From assembly GCA_021414305.1 (NCBI GenBank), contig JAIOOS010000019.1, forward strand, positions 1-64,000: a stretch of 64,000 nt of DNA, given 5' to 3'. Both the position numbers and the translations under genes were made by a program. The notes beneath the pieces are model-generated. The model did not search any database. It worked only from the letters and a program-made list of their open reading frames with translations, and was not told the origin of the DNA. Below are positions 52,165 to 60,835 of the stretch, piece after piece; the first letter of the stretch is position 1; the number at the start of each line of letters is the position of its first letter. The stretch comes from Burkholderiales bacterium (GTDB taxonomy: Bacteria; Pseudomonadota; Gammaproteobacteria; Burkholderiales; Burkholderiaceae_C).

Positions 52165-54111
52165 GTGTCACCGACCTTTCCCAGCCTCCTGCTCGACCAT
52201 GCCAAGCGCCGCCCCACGGCGCCGGCCTTGCGCGAGAAGGACTTCGGCATCTGGCAGACGCTCAGCTGGAGCGAGCTCGCCGCCCTGGTGCGGGCGATGG
52301 CCTGCGGCCTCGCCGAAGCCGGCCTGAAGCGCGGCGAGCATCTGGTCGTCATCGGCGAGAACCGGCCGCGTCTCTACGCCGCGATGCTGGCGGCGCAGGC
52401 CCTCGGCGCGGTGCCGGTGCCGCTCTACCAGGATGCCGCCGCGACCGAGTTCGTGTTCCCGATCCGCAATGCCGACGTGGCCTTCGCCATCGTCGAAGAC
52501 CAGGAGCAGGTCGACAAGATGACCGAGGTGCGCGCCTCGTGCCCGCTCCTCACCCGGGTCTGGTACGACGACGGGCGCGGCCTTCGCCACTACAGTGAGC
52601 CGGGCCTCGCCCCGCTCGACGCGCTGCTCGAGGCCGGCCGCGCCTGGGACCTGCAGCACCCGGGCTTCTTCGAGGCCGAGGTCGAGAACACGAAGGCCTC
52701 CGACGTCGCCGCGCTGTTCTTCACCTCGGGCACGACCGGCAACCCCAAGGGCGTGGTGCACACCCACGCCACCCTGATCGACCGCGCCGCCGCCGGCGCC
52801 CGCTTCGACAAGCTCACCGAGAACGACGAGGTGCTCGCCTACCTGCCGCCGGCCTGGGTCGGGCAGAACATCTTCTCCTACGCGCAGTGGCTGGTCTGCG
52901 GCTACGTCGTCAACTGCCCCGAGTCGGCGAGCACGGTGACGATCGACCTGAAGGAGATCGGGCCTACCTACTACTTCGCGCCGCCGCGGGTGTTCGAGGG
53001 CCTGCTCACGAGCGTGATGATCCGCATGGAAGACGCCGGCCGCTTCAAGCGCTGGCTGTTCGACCGGGCGATGGCGCTGGCCCGCCGGGTCGGCCCGGCG
53101 CTGATGGACGGCAAGCCCGTCGGCGCGCTCGACCGCCTGCGCTACGCCCTCGGCAAGCTCTTCATCTACGCGCCGCTGCGCAACACGCTCGGCTTCTCGC
53201 GGGTGCGCGTCGCCTACACCGCGGGCGAGGCGATCGGCCCCGACCTCTTCACCTTCTACCGCTCGCTCGGGATCAACCTGAAGCAGCTCTACGGCTCGAC
53301 CGAGACCGCCGTGTTCGTCTGCCTGCAGCCCGACAACGAGGCGCGCTCCGACACCGTCGGCGTGCCGATCGAAGGCGTCGAGCTCAAGGTCGAGCCGAGC
53401 GGCGAGATCCTGGTGCGCTCGCCCGGCCTGCTCAAGGAGTACTACAAGAATCCGGAGGCGACCGCCGAGGTCCTTACCGCCGACGGCTGGTACCGCACCG
53501 GCGACGCGGGCTTTCTCGACGCCGCGGGCCACGTGAAGATCATCGACCGCGCCAAGGACGTCGGCCGGATCGCCGGCGGCATTCACGACGGCGCCCTGTT
53601 CGCGCCCAAGTACATCGAGAACAAGCTCAAGTTCTTTCCCTACATCAAGGAAGCGGTGGCGTTCGGCGACCGGCGCGAGAAGGTCTGCGTCTTCGTCAAC
53701 ATCGACATGGAGGCGGTGGGCAACTGGGCCGAGAAGCGCAACCTCCCCTACGGCGGCTACACCGAGCTGTCGCAGAAGCCCGAGGTCGCAGCGCTGATCA
53801 AGGACTGCGTCGCCAAGGTCAACGCCGACCTCGCCGCCGACGAGAAGCTCGCCGGCAGCCAGATCAGCCGCTTCCTGATCCTGCACAAGGAGCTCGACGC
53901 CGACGACGGCGAGCTGACCCGCACGCGCAAGGTCCGCCGCGGCTACATCGCCGAGCGCTACGACGTGCTGGTCGACGCGCTCTACGGCGGCAAGACCGAG
54001 CAGTACGTGGAGACGCAGGTCAAGTTCGAGGACGGGCGCACCGGCAAGGTCGCGGCGACGCTGAAGATCGTCGACGTGCCCGTGCTTCCCGTCATGGCGC
54101 GCGCCGCGTGA
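52165..54111 (+). CDS. AMP-forming acyl-CoA synthetase
   Basis: ANL-superfamily ligase of 648 residues, activating a carboxylic acid to its CoA ester. P-loop FTSGTTGNPKG (186-196), YGSTETA (A5), YRTGDAG (A7) and the hinge KIIDRAKDVGR are present. It resembles long-chain/aryl acid ligases of Liv-transporter clusters, and the usual catalytic Lys region is the C-terminal TRTRKVRRGYIAE. I chose GTG at 52165 because homology starts there (SPTFPSLLLDHA); the ATG at 52054 adds an unlikely 37-residue basic tail. The substrate is unknown but should be what the linked importer brings in. Confidence 0.88.
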   Translation: MSPTFPSLLLDHAKRRPTAPALREKDFGIWQTLSWSELAALVRAMACGLAEAGLKRGEHLVVIGENRPRLYAAMLAAQALGAVPVPLYQDAAATEFVFPIRNADVAFAIVEDQEQVDKMTEVRASCPLLTRVWYDDGRGLRHYSEPGLAPLDALLEAGRAWDLQHPGFFEAEVENTKASDVAALFFTSGTTGNPKGVVHTHATLIDRAAAGARFDKLTENDEVLAYLPPAWVGQNIFSYAQWLVCGYVVNCPESASTVTIDLKEIGPTYYFAPPRVFEGLLTSVMIRMEDAGRFKRWLFDRAMALARRVGPALMDGKPVGALDRLRYALGKLFIYAPLRNTLGFSRVRVAYTAGEAIGPDLFTFYRSLGINLKQLYGSTETAVFVCLQPDNEARSDTVGVPIEGVELKVEPSGEILVRSPGLLKEYYKNPEATAEVLTADGWYRTGDAGFLDAAGHVKIIDRAKDVGRIAGGIHDGALFAPKYIENKLKFFPYIKEAVAFGDRREKVCVFVNIDMEAVGNWAEKRNLPYGGYTELSQKPEVAALIKDCVAKVNADLAADEKLAGSQISRFLILHKELDADDGELTRTRKVRRGYIAERYDVLVDALYGGKTEQYVETQVKFEDGRTGKVAATLKIVDVPVLPVMARAA

Positions 54112-54893
54112 TGGCGCGCCGCACCGGAGACGTCATCCTCGACGTCAGGAACCTCAGCCTCCGCTTCGGCGGCGTCAAGGCGCTGACCGACATCACCTTC
54201 GACGTCCGCGAGCACGAGATCCGCGCCATCATCGGCCCGAACGGCGCGGGCAAGAGCTCGATGCTCAACTGCATCAACGGCGTCTACCAGCCGCAGGACG
54301 GCTCGATCAGCCTGCGCGGCAAGACCTTCCGCCACATGAACTCGCGCCAGGTGGCCGAGATGGGCGTGGCGCGCACCTTCCAGAATCTGGCGCTCTTCAA
54401 GGGCATGAGCGTGCTCGACAACATCATGACCGGGCGCAACCTGAAGATGCGGACCAACATCTTCCAGCAGGCGATCCGATGGGGCGCGGCCGAGCGCGAG
54501 GAAACCGAGCAGCGCATCGTCGTCGAAAGGATCATCGACTTCCTCGAGATCCAGCCGTTTCGCAAGACGCCGGTCGGCCGCCTGCCTTACGGCCTGCAGA
54601 AGCGGGTCGACCTCGGCCGGGCGCTGGCGATGGAGCCGCAGGTGCTGCTGCTCGACGAGCCGATGGCCGGCATGAACGTCGAGGAGAAGCAGGACATGAG
54701 CCGCTTCATCCTCGACGTCAACGACGAGTTCGGCACGACGATCGTCCTGATCGAGCACGACATGAGCGTGGTCATGGACATCAGCGACCGGGTCGTCGTG
54801 CTCGACTACGGCAAGAAGATCGGCGATGGCAAGCCCGACGAGGTGCGCGCCAACCCCGAGGTCATCTCCGCCTACCTCGGCACGTCGCACTGA
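54111..54893 (+). CDS. livG: Liv-type ABC importer ATPase (LivG-like)
   Basis: ATPase of a branched-chain amino acid/HAAT family importer, 260 residues. Walker A GPNGAGKSS, signature LPYGLQKRVDLGRAL (degenerate LSGGQ, normal for this subfamily), Walker B VLLLDEPMAGM and an H-loop in IEHDMSVV. It begins at TGATG overlapping the ligase stop. Pairs with LivF encoded at 58411. In such clusters the importer often carries aromatic or aliphatic acids rather than amino acids. Confidence 0.9.
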   Translation: MARRTGDVILDVRNLSLRFGGVKALTDITFDVREHEIRAIIGPNGAGKSSMLNCINGVYQPQDGSISLRGKTFRHMNSRQVAEMGVARTFQNLALFKGMSVLDNIMTGRNLKMRTNIFQQAIRWGAAEREETEQRIVVERIIDFLEIQPFRKTPVGRLPYGLQKRVDLGRALAMEPQVLLLDEPMAGMNVEEKQDMSRFILDVNDEFGTTIVLIEHDMSVVMDISDRVVVLDYGKKIGDGKPDEVRANPEVISAYLGTSH

Positions 54894-54908
54894 GGGCAGA
54901 CGAAAGAC

Positions 54909-55838
54909 ATGGGACCGTTCCTCGAAACCCTGCTCGGCGGCCTGATGGTCGGCATGCTCTATTCGCTGATCGCCCTCGGCTTCGTCCTGATCTACAAGGC
55001 CTCGGGCGTCTTCAACTTCGCTCAAGGAGCCATGGTGCTGTTCGCGGCGCTGGCGATGGCGCGCTTCGCCGAGTGGATCCCTAAGCTCACCGGCCTGAAC
55101 AACAAGTTGATCGACAACACGATCGCCTTCGTCGGCGCGGCGCTGATGATGGTGCTGCTCGCCTGGCTCATCCAGAAGCTGGTGCTCGGCAAGCTCGTCA
55201 ACCAGGAAGGCATCACCCTGCTGATGGCCACCCTCGGCATCACCTACTTCCTCGAAGGCTCGGGGCAGATGCTGTTCGGCAACGACATCTACAAGATCGA
55301 CATCGGCATGCCCAAGGATCCGATGTTCCTGTTCGAGAAGACCTTCGAGGGCGGCATCCTGGTGAACCAGGAAGACCTGGCCGCGGCCTTGATCGCGGCG
55401 GTGCTGGTCGCCCTGCTCGCCCTCTTCTTCCAGAAGACGGCCACCGGCCGGGCGCTGCGCGCCGTCGCCGACGACCATGCCGCGGCGCAGTCGATCGGCA
55501 TTCCGCTCGACCGGATCTGGGTGATCGTCTGGTCGGTTGCCGGCGTGGTCGCGCTGGTGGCGGGCGCGATCTGGGGCTCCAAGCTCGGCGTGCAGTTCTC
55601 GCTCTCGCTGGTGGCGCTGAAGGCGCTGCCGGTGGTGATCCTCGGCGGGCTGACCTCGATTCCCGGCGCCATCATCGGCGGCCTGCTGATAGGAGTCGGC
55701 GAGAAGCTCTCCGAGATCTACCTCGGCCCGCACCTCGGCGGCGGCATCGAGATCTGGTTCGCCTACGTGCTGGCGCTCGTCTTTCTCCTGATCCGGCCGC
55801 AAGGCCTGTTCGGCGAGAAGATCATCGACCGGGTCTGA
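54909..55838 (+). CDS. livH: Liv-type ABC importer permease (LivH-like)
   Basis: Inner-membrane permease of 309 residues with about eight hydrophobic helices. Typical starts and loops are LLGGLMVGMLYSLIALGFVLIYKASGVFNFAQGAM, RALRAVADDHAAAQSIGIPLDRI (the EAA-like coupling loop) and ILGGLTSIPGAIIGGLLIGVGEKL. It lies 15 bases after livG and three bases before livM. Confidence 0.92.
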   Translation: MGPFLETLLGGLMVGMLYSLIALGFVLIYKASGVFNFAQGAMVLFAALAMARFAEWIPKLTGLNNKLIDNTIAFVGAALMMVLLAWLIQKLVLGKLVNQEGITLLMATLGITYFLEGSGQMLFGNDIYKIDIGMPKDPMFLFEKTFEGGILVNQEDLAAALIAAVLVALLALFFQKTATGRALRAVADDHAAAQSIGIPLDRIWVIVWSVAGVVALVAGAIWGSKLGVQFSLSLVALKALPVVILGGLTSIPGAIIGGLLIGVGEKLSEIYLGPHLGGGIEIWFAYVLALVFLLIRPQGLFGEKIIDRV

Positions 55839-55841
55839 GCG

Positions 55842-56906
55842 ATGCTGTACCGCGAGAACGGCCAGTTCAAGACGTCCTACCGGGGCGACCAGCAGATCTT
55901 TCCGATCCTGCAGGACCGGATCGCGATCGGCCTCTTGTTCGCCTTCGCCTTCGTCGCCGTTCCGCTGCTCGCCTCGGAATACATGTTCCGCGCGATCCTG
56001 ATCCCGTTCCTGATCCTGTCGCTCGCGGCTCTCGGCCTCAACATCCTGGTCGGCTACTGCGGCCAGATCTCGCTCGGCACCGGCGCCTTCATGGCGGTCG
56101 GCGCCTACGGGGCCTACAACTTCATGGTCCGCATCGACGGCATGCCGCTGATCGTGGCCTTGCTGCTCGGTGGCGCATGCGCCACCGTGGTCGGCGTGCT
56201 GTTCGGGATCCCCTCGCTGCGCATCAAGGGCCTCTACCTCGCGGTGGCGACGCTCGCCGCGCAGTTCTTCGCCGATTGGGCGTTCCTGCGCGTGCCCTAC
56301 TTCACCCACAACTCGAGCTCCGGCTCGGTCAGCGTCGCCAGCCTCTCTGTGTTCGGCTTGGCCATCGAATCGCCGGTCAGCCGCTATCTCTTCTGCCTCA
56401 GCTTCCTGTGCGTGTTCGGCCTGCTGGCGAAGAACCTGGTGCGCGGCCACATCGGCCGCGAGTGGATGGCGATCCGCGACATGGACGTCGCCGCGGCGGT
56501 GATCGGCATCCGGCCGATGTACGCCAAGCTCAGCGCCTTCGCCGTGAGCTCGTTCATCGTCGGCGTCGCCGGCGCGCTCTGGGGCTTCGTCTACCTGGGC
56601 TCGTGGGAGCCGGCGGCGTTCTCGATCGACCGCTCGTTCCAGCTCCTCTTCATGGTGATCATCGGCGGCCTCGGCTCGATCATGGGCAGCTTCTTCGGCG
56701 CCGCCTTCATCGTCTTCCTGCCGCTGCTGCTGAGCCAGGTGCCGCAGTGGCTGGGCATTCCGCTCTCGGTCGTGACCGCCTCGCACCTCGAATTCATGAT
56801 CTTCGGCGCCCTGATCGTCTTCTTCCTCGTGGTCGAGCCGCACGGCCTGGCGCGCCTGTGGTCCACGGGCAAGGAAAAGCTGCGCCTCTGGCCGTTCCCG
56901 CATTGA
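55842..56906 (+). CDS. livM: Liv-type ABC importer permease (LivM-like)
   Basis: Second permease, 354 residues. It has a longer cytoplasmic N-terminus (MLYRENGQFKTSYRGDQQIFP) common in the acid-transporting branch. Loops LNILVGYCGQISLGTGAFMAVGAYG, IPSLRIKGLYLAVATLAAQFF and AIRDMDVAAAVIGIRPMYAKL are LivM features. It forms the translocation pore with LivH. Confidence 0.92.
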   Translation: MLYRENGQFKTSYRGDQQIFPILQDRIAIGLLFAFAFVAVPLLASEYMFRAILIPFLILSLAALGLNILVGYCGQISLGTGAFMAVGAYGAYNFMVRIDGMPLIVALLLGGACATVVGVLFGIPSLRIKGLYLAVATLAAQFFADWAFLRVPYFTHNSSSGSVSVASLSVFGLAIESPVSRYLFCLSFLCVFGLLAKNLVRGHIGREWMAIRDMDVAAAVIGIRPMYAKLSAFAVSSFIVGVAGALWGFVYLGSWEPAAFSIDRSFQLLFMVIIGGLGSIMGSFFGAAFIVFLPLLLSQVPQWLGIPLSVVTASHLEFMIFGALIVFFLVVEPHGLARLWSTGKEKLRLWPFPH

Positions 56907-56929
56907 CCTCTTTTTCTGAAAAGTACCGA

Positions 56930-56958
56930 TTGAAAGCCACCGTTTTTCACGCTCAGAT
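56930..56958 (+). promoter_or_regulatory. Possible promoter for the solute-binding gene
   Basis: TTGAAA (56930-56935), a 17-base spacer and TCAGAT (56953-56958) lie in the 106-base gap before the receptor gene. A separate promoter would allow the receptor to be made in excess over the permeases. The -10 box is weak. Confidence 0.35.
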
Positions 56959-57012
56959 GGCTCGTTCTCACTCACACCCTGCCGCGTGTTCCTTTCACCT
57001 GTGGAGACAACC

Positions 57013-58338
57013 ATGATCCTGAAGAGTTTCAAAGGCCTGCTGCTCGGCGCGACGCTGCTGGCGAGCGGGCTCGCCGCATCGACCGCGGCGTTGGCCCAAG
57101 CCAAGGAGCAGTTCTTCCCGCTGCTCGTCTATCGCAGCGGCGCCTACGCGCCGAACGGAACGCCGTGGGCCAACGGCAAGCAGGACTACATCAAGATGAT
57201 CAACGCCCGCGACGGCGGGGTGAACGGCGTCAAGCTGACGTTCGAGGAATGCGAGACCGGCTACGCCACGGACCGAGGCGTCGAGTGCTACGAGCGGCTG
57301 AAGGGCCGGCCGGGCGTCACCCTGTTCGAGCCGCAGTCGACCGGCATCACCTTCGCCCTGACCGACAAGGCGCCCGGCGACAAGATCCCGCTGCTGACGG
57401 TCGGTTACGGCCTCTCGGCGGCGCAGGACGGCTTCGCCTTCGCCTGGAACTTCCCGATCATGGGCAGCTACTGGACCGGTGCCGACATCCTGGTTCAGCA
57501 CCTGCTCAAGAAGGACGGCAATCTCAAGGGCAAGAAGATCGCCCTGGTCTATCACGACTCGCCATTCGGCAAGGAGCCGATTCCGCTGCTGCAGGAGCGA
57601 GCCAAGCTCAACGGCTTCGAGCTGCAGCTGATTCCGGTGGCCGCGCCCGGCGCGGAGCAGAAAGCGGCCTGGCTGCAGATCCGTCAGAGTCGGCCCGACT
57701 ACGTGTTCCTCTGGGGCTGGGGCATCATGAACTCGACCGCGCTGAAGGAAGCGCAGGCCACCGGCTACCCGCGCGAGAAGATGTACGGCGTGTGGTGGGC
57801 CGGCGCCGAGCCTGACGTTCGCGACTCCGGCGAGGGCGCCAAGGGCTACAACGCGCTTGCGCTGAATCCCTCGGGTCAAAGCCCGAAGGTGATCCAGGAC
57901 ATCCTCAAGCTCGTGCACGACAAGGGCCAGGGAACCGGTCCGCGCGAGGAGGTCGGCTCGGTGCTCTACACCCGCGGCGTGCTGATCCAGATGCTGGCGA
58001 TCGAAGGCGTGCGCCGGGCGCAGGAGCGCTTCGGCAAGGGCAAGGTCATGACCGCGGAACAGGTGCGCTGGGGCCTGGAGAACCTTTCGCTCGACCAGAA
58101 GCGGCTCGACGCGCTCGGCTTCGCCGGCGTGCTGCGGCCGATCTCCACCTCTTGCGCCGACCACATGGGCTCGACCTGGGCGCGGATCCAGACGTGGGAC
58201 GGCTCGAAATGGTCGATGACCTCCGATTTCTACCAAGCCGATGAACAGATCATCAAGCCGATGGTCAAGGGCGCGGCCGACAAGTACGTGAGCGAGAAGA
58301 AGCTGACCCGGCGCACGTCTGCCGACTGTCAGTCCTGA
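57013..58338 (+). CDS. livK: Liv-type ABC importer substrate-binding protein
   Basis: Periplasmic receptor of 441 residues. Signal peptide MILKSFKGLLLGATLLASGLAASTAALA. The mature domain has the type I fold pattern: FFPLLVYRSGAYAPNGTPWANGKQDYIKMIN, GYATDRGVECYERL and GKKIALVYHDSPFGKEP. It belongs to the large receptors that, in relatives, bind aromatic or other organic acids rather than leucine (inference from family resemblance). GGAGA precedes the ATG at 57013. It is followed by a terminator-like structure before livF. Confidence 0.88.
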   Translation: MILKSFKGLLLGATLLASGLAASTAALAQAKEQFFPLLVYRSGAYAPNGTPWANGKQDYIKMINARDGGVNGVKLTFEECETGYATDRGVECYERLKGRPGVTLFEPQSTGITFALTDKAPGDKIPLLTVGYGLSAAQDGFAFAWNFPIMGSYWTGADILVQHLLKKDGNLKGKKIALVYHDSPFGKEPIPLLQERAKLNGFELQLIPVAAPGAEQKAAWLQIRQSRPDYVFLWGWGIMNSTALKEAQATGYPREKMYGVWWAGAEPDVRDSGEGAKGYNALALNPSGQSPKVIQDILKLVHDKGQGTGPREEVGSVLYTRGVLIQMLAIEGVRRAQERFGKGKVMTAEQVRWGLENLSLDQKRLDALGFAGVLRPISTSCADHMGSTWARIQTWDGSKWSMTSDFYQADEQIIKPMVKGAADKYVSEKKLTRRTSADCQS

Positions 58339-58344
58339 GTTTGC

Positions 58345-58399
58345 AGGGCCCTCCGAACGAGGGCCCTTTTCGAAGCGCCGCGCTCGACGCTTCGAAAAG
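58345..58399 (+). terminator. Terminator with a competing hairpin between livK and livF
   Basis: The first hairpin has stem AGGGCCCTC (58345-58353) and GAGGGCCCT (58359-58367) followed by TTTT. A second perfect 12-bp stem pairs CTTTTCGAAGCG (58366-58377) with CGCTTCGAAAAG (58388-58399). It uses the T-tract and the last two bases of the first stem. The two structures compete, so read-through into livF may be tunable; otherwise it is a partial terminator setting a higher receptor dose. Confidence 0.7.
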
Positions 58400-58410
58400 C
58401 CGCAACCGAC

Positions 58411-59229
58411 ATGACCGCCCCGCCCCTCCTTCTCGATGTCAACGGCATCGAGGTCATCTATTCGCACGTCATCCTGGTGCTTAAGGGCGTGTCGCTGCAG
58501 GTCCCCGAAGGCAAGGTCGTGGCCCTGCTCGGCGGCAACGGCGCGGGCAAGACGACGACCCTGCGCGCCGTGAGCAACCTCCTGCGCGCCGAGCGCGGCG
58601 AGGTGACCAAGGGCTCGATCGAGCTGCGCGGGGAACGGATCGAGCGCCTCAGCACCTCCGACATGGTCGAACGCGGAGTGATCCAGGTGATGGAGGGCCG
58701 GCACTGCTTCGCCCACCTGACGATCGAGGAAAACCTGATGACCGGCGCCTACACGCGCAAGGACGGCAGGGCCGCAGTCGCGGCGACGCTCGAGAAGGTC
58801 TATCGCTACTTCCCCCGCTTGAAGGAACGACGTGCCTCGCAGGCTGCCTACACCTCCGGCGGCGAGCAGCAGATGTGCGCGATCGGCCGGGCGCTGATGG
58901 CCAGCCCGAAGATGGTGCTGCTCGACGAGCCGTCGATGGGCCTGGCGCCGCAGATCGTCGAGGAGGTATTCGAGATCGTGAAGGACCTGAACCAGAAGGA
59001 AGGCGTGACCTTCCTCCTGGCCGAGCAGAACACCAACATGGCGCTGCGCTACGCCGATTACGGCTACATCCTCGAGAGCGGCCGCGTCGTCATGGACGGC
59101 GCCGCAGCGTCGCTGCGCGAGAACGAGGACGTGCGCGAGTTCTACCTCGGCACCGGCAGCGCCTCGGGCGAGCGCAAGAGCTACCGCGACGTCAAGAGCT
59201 ACAAGCGCCGCAAGCGCTGGCTCTCCTGA
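58411..59229 (+). CDS. livF: Liv-type ABC importer ATPase (LivF-like)
   Basis: Second ATPase, 272 residues. Walker A GGNGAGKTTTLRAVSNLL, IQVMEGRHCFAHLTIEENL (Q-loop region), signature YTSGGEQQMCAIGRAL and Walker B MVLLDEPSMGLAPQ. The C-terminus has an added basic tail (RKSYRDVKSYKRRKRWLS) typical of LivF in these acid-catabolism clusters. It is separated from livK by the hairpin region. Confidence 0.92.
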   Translation: MTAPPLLLDVNGIEVIYSHVILVLKGVSLQVPEGKVVALLGGNGAGKTTTLRAVSNLLRAERGEVTKGSIELRGERIERLSTSDMVERGVIQVMEGRHCFAHLTIEENLMTGAYTRKDGRAAVAATLEKVYRYFPRLKERRASQAAYTSGGEQQMCAIGRALMASPKMVLLDEPSMGLAPQIVEEVFEIVKDLNQKEGVTFLLAEQNTNMALRYADYGYILESGRVVMDGAAASLRENEDVREFYLGTGSASGERKSYRDVKSYKRRKRWLS

Positions 59230-59240
59230 GGAGAATCGCC

Positions 59241-59513
59241 GTGGCCCGTGCCGATGCCGAAGCCCTGAAGCCGCTCGCGCCGCTGCTGCGCCAGCTGCGC
59301 GAGATCAAGGGCGTGAAGGAGAAGAGCGCGGGCATCTTCTACGGTCGCATCGACGCCTTCGTCCACTTCCACGTCGAAGGCGGCGCGCTGTTCGCCGACC
59401 TGAAGAAGCCAGGCGGCGCGGGCTTCGATCGCTATCCCCTGGCGACGCCGGCGGAGCAGCGCAAGCTGGTCGAAGACGCGAAGCTCCGGGCGCGTCGCTT
59501 CGACGACGAGTGA
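59241..59513 (+). CDS. Unrecognised 90-residue protein between livF and the PaaK-like gene
   Basis: Small protein with GTG start at 59241; GGAG lies nine bases upstream. Sequence begins VARADAEALKPLAPLLRQLREIKGVKEKS (helical), then strands around AGIFYGRIDAFVHFHVEGGALFADLKK and a charged helix at the end. No signal peptide or membrane segment, so cytoplasmic. I recognise no domain. Tight spacing (11 bases after livF, 16 before the next gene) shows it belongs to the operon. Confidence 0.65.
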   Translation: MARADAEALKPLAPLLRQLREIKGVKEKSAGIFYGRIDAFVHFHVEGGALFADLKKPGGAGFDRYPLATPAEQRKLVEDAKLRARRFDDE

Positions 59514-59529
59514 CACCCGGACCGACATC

Positions 59530-60798
59530 GTGAGCCAGCATTTCGACGCGCTGGAGACGCGCGATCCCGGGCAACGCGAGGCCGCGCTGCTGGCCGCGCT
59601 GGCGCTGCAGGTCGCCAACGCGCAGGCGAACGCGCCCGCGGGCGCCGAGCGGTTCGCCGGCGTGACGGCAGCGAAGGTCGACAGCCGGGCCGCGCTCGCC
59701 GCATTGCCGGTGCTGCGCAAGCACGAGTTGCATGAGAGGCAACGCGCGGCGCTGGCGAACGACCCGTTCGGCGGCTTCGCCGCGATCGGCTGGGGCGCAG
59801 CCCGGCCCGCGTCACGGCGGGCGGCCCGCGTCTTCGTTTCGCCCGGGCCGATCCACGAGCCCGACAGCGCTCGGCCCGACTACTGGCGCATGGGACGCGC
59901 CCTCTTCGCCGCGGGCTTTCGCGGCGGCGACCTGGTGCACAACAGCTTCAGCTACCACTTCACCCCGGCCGGGGCGATGATGGAAAGCGGTGCCGCGGCG
60001 CTCGGCTGCACGGTGTTCCCCGCGGGCACCGGGCAGACCGAGCAGCAGCTTCAGGCGATGGTCGAGCTGCGGCCCGACGCCTACGTCGGCACGCCGAGCT
60101 TCCTGCGCATCCTGCTCGAGAAGGCCGACGAGTCGGGCGTGGCGCTGCCGTCGCTGAAGAAGGCCTCGCTCGGCGGCGAGGCGTTCCCGGCGGCGCTGCG
60201 CGACTGGCTCGCGGCGCGCGGCATCCACGGCTACCAGAGCTACGGCACCGCCGACCTCGGCCTGGTGGCCTACGAGACCGAGGCGCGCGAGGGCCTTGTC
60301 CTCGACGAAGGCGTGATCGTCGAGATCGTGCGGCCCGGCACCGGCGATCCGGTCGCCGAGGGCGAAATCGGCGAAGTCGTCGTGACCACGCTCAACCCCG
60401 ACTATCCGCTGATCCGCTTCGGCACCGGCGACCTCTCGGCGGTGCTGCCCGGTCGCTGCCCGACCGGCCGCAGCAACCAGCGCATCCGCGGCTGGCTCGG
60501 CCGCGCCGACCAGTCGGCCAAGGTGCGCGGCATGTTCGTCCACCCGCCGCAGGTGGCGGAGATCGCGCGCCGCCATCCCGAGGTGAAGAAGGCGCGCCTG
60601 GTGGTGAGCGGCGAGCGCGCCGACGACAGCATGGCGCTCGAGTGCGAGGTCGAAGGCGCGGCGCCCGAAGGCCTGGCGGAGCGCATTGCGGAGACGATCC
60701 GCGAGGTCACCAAGCTGCGCGGCACGGTCGCGATCCGCGCGCCGGGAAGCCTGCCGAACGACGGCAAGGTGATCGAGGACAGCCGCCGCTACGACTGA
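59530..60798 (+). CDS. PaaK-like (phenylacetate-CoA ligase family) protein lacking the P-loop
   Basis: ANL-family protein of 422 residues, nearest to phenylacetate-CoA ligase. Present are LPVLRKHELHERQ, DLVHNSFSYHFTPAGAMMESGAAALGC, SLGGEAFP, YQSYGTADLG (A5), RFGTGDLS (A7) and GRADQSAKVRGMFVHPPQV (A8). The adenylate P-loop SSGTTGxP is replaced by RVFVSPGPIHEPDS (100-113). It may activate acids by another loop, or may be a non-adenylating partner such as a CoA-ester binder. Start GTG at 59530. It ends the cluster together with a normal ligase at 52165. Confidence 0.8.
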   Translation: MSQHFDALETRDPGQREAALLAALALQVANAQANAPAGAERFAGVTAAKVDSRAALAALPVLRKHELHERQRAALANDPFGGFAAIGWGAARPASRRAARVFVSPGPIHEPDSARPDYWRMGRALFAAGFRGGDLVHNSFSYHFTPAGAMMESGAAALGCTVFPAGTGQTEQQLQAMVELRPDAYVGTPSFLRILLEKADESGVALPSLKKASLGGEAFPAALRDWLAARGIHGYQSYGTADLGLVAYETEAREGLVLDEGVIVEIVRPGTGDPVAEGEIGEVVVTTLNPDYPLIRFGTGDLSAVLPGRCPTGRSNQRIRGWLGRADQSAKVRGMFVHPPQVAEIARRHPEVKKARLVVSGERADDSMALECEVEGAAPEGLAERIAETIREVTKLRGTVAIRAPGSLPNDGKVIEDSRRYD

Positions 60799-60835
60799 GA
60801 AGCGAACGCGACCGCAGGCCGCGCGGTCGATGCGA

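Noticed and set aside
53982..57104. 1040-residue minus-strand Asp/Glu/His-rich frame opposite the liv genes
   Set aside because: Antisense shadow of livG-H-M, which carry full family motifs.
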